Positions 63,857 through 64,000 of a DNA stretch of 64,000 nt are shown here, piece after piece. The stretch comes from CALMFT01 sp964563595 (lineage in GTDB: Bacteria; Patescibacteriota; Gracilibacteria; Absconditabacterales; Absconditicoccaceae): assembly GCA_964563595.1 (NCBI GenBank), contig CAZLWR010000002.1:5590-69589 (forward strand), in the 5' to 3' direction. Position 1 is the stretch's first letter; each line of letters opens with the position of its first letter. The position numbers were made by a program, and so were the translations under genes. Under the pieces are notes generated by a model, which did not search any database, was not told the DNA's origin, and saw only the letters and a program-made list of their open reading frames with translations.

Positions 63857-64000
63857 TTACTGGACAAGAATACTATGTTCTCCTACGCTTACCACATCTC
63901 AGACTATTAGTTGAGCACGTTTACGAAGTTCCACTACTCCATTAACACTTACCTTTTTGTTATCGACCAAGTCCTTGGCATCAGCACCGCTATCAGCAAT
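63857..64000 (-). CDS. S4-domain RNA-binding protein, partial
   Basis: The last 47 residues of a gene whose start lies beyond the right edge: ADSGADAKDLVDNKKVSVNG, VVELRKRAQLIVGDVVSVGE, the S4-like fold (family: G.eAK.lI..g.V.VNG......R..l..GD.V). It resembles small YaaA/RlbA-type or ribosome-associated S4 proteins. The Gly in IVGDVV is TGA. The N-terminus and therefore full identity are not visible. Confidence 0.78.

Noticed and set aside
1..64000. Many short adjacent ORFs in one frame suggesting pseudogenes or frameshifts
   Set aside because: They join perfectly when TGA is read as glycine; conserved motifs span the joints. Not decay.
1..64000. tRNA, rRNA, CRISPR arrays, IS elements
   Set aside because: No T-loop GTTCGANTC pattern with a plausible cloverleaf, no regularly spaced repeats, no transposase or integrase motifs seen.

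Overview
The window reads as a chromosomal scaffold piece from a Candidate Phyla Radiation bacterium of the Absconditabacteria (SR1) / Gracilibacteria group. Almost every real gene is cut into short pieces by in-frame TGA. When TGA is read as glycine (genetic code 25) the pieces join into full-length, recognisable proteins: NusG, SecE, YraN, RsmA, RsmE, MnmA, MetAP, HrcA, LepB, two DEAD-box helicases, superoxide dismutase, a cytosine DNA methyltransferase. A second recoding is visible: CGA and CGG fall repeatedly where homologues carry an invariant tryptophan (superoxide dismutase, RWGSC/NWRL of the YgjP-type peptidase, DUF1398, DinD, CsaA, VirB2-like pilins), while essential arginines use AGA, AGG, CGT or CGC. 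I recall CGA/CGG to Trp being reported for an Absconditabacteria clade, which fits. All coordinates below use TGA = Gly.

Layout. 1-4.0 kb: minus-strand block with a lipoprotein, metallophosphoesterase, exported protein, YraN, NusG and SecE. 4.4-8.3 kb: SulP anion transporter, VirB2-like pilin, IscU-like protein, peptidoglycan hydrolase. 8.4-25.2 kb: a surface/secretion cluster with a 2377-residue secreted adhesin-like protein, a 1766-residue structural protein and a divergent 1105-residue VirD4/TraD-like ATPase with a C-terminal S1-like domain. 25-35 kb: DEAD-box helicase, RsmA, UbiA prenyltransferase, superoxide dismutase, RsmE, methyltransferase. 36-37.8 kb: a Type II restriction-modification pair. 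37.8-49.9 kb: CsaA, a second DEAD-box helicase, GT8 glycosyltransferase, a second VirB2-like protein, MnmA, L31, MetAP, HrcA. 49.9-57.7 kb: VanW protein, signal peptidase I, a third VirB2-like protein, secreted proteins, zinc peptidase. 57.9-60.6 kb: a GC-richer block without Gly-TGA codons (membrane proteins, LemA). 60.7-64 kb: hypotheticals, DUF1398, DinD, S4-domain protein.

The VirB2-like pilins, VirD4-like ATPase, giant adhesin, peptidoglycan hydrolase and signal peptidase together suggest cell-surface and contact-dependent machinery, as expected of an epibiotic or predatory CPR cell; this is inference. No tRNA, rRNA, CRISPR array, transposase or integrase was seen. Two 100-N scaffold gaps are present; the first is false, because its two flanks are copies of the same sequence.

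The most unusual non-genic signal is the 9-mer TCAGATTAT, present 36 times (plus one assembly copy) on both strands, in genes and between them, against roughly one expected by base composition. It behaves like a DNA uptake sequence or another genome-wide recognition motif.
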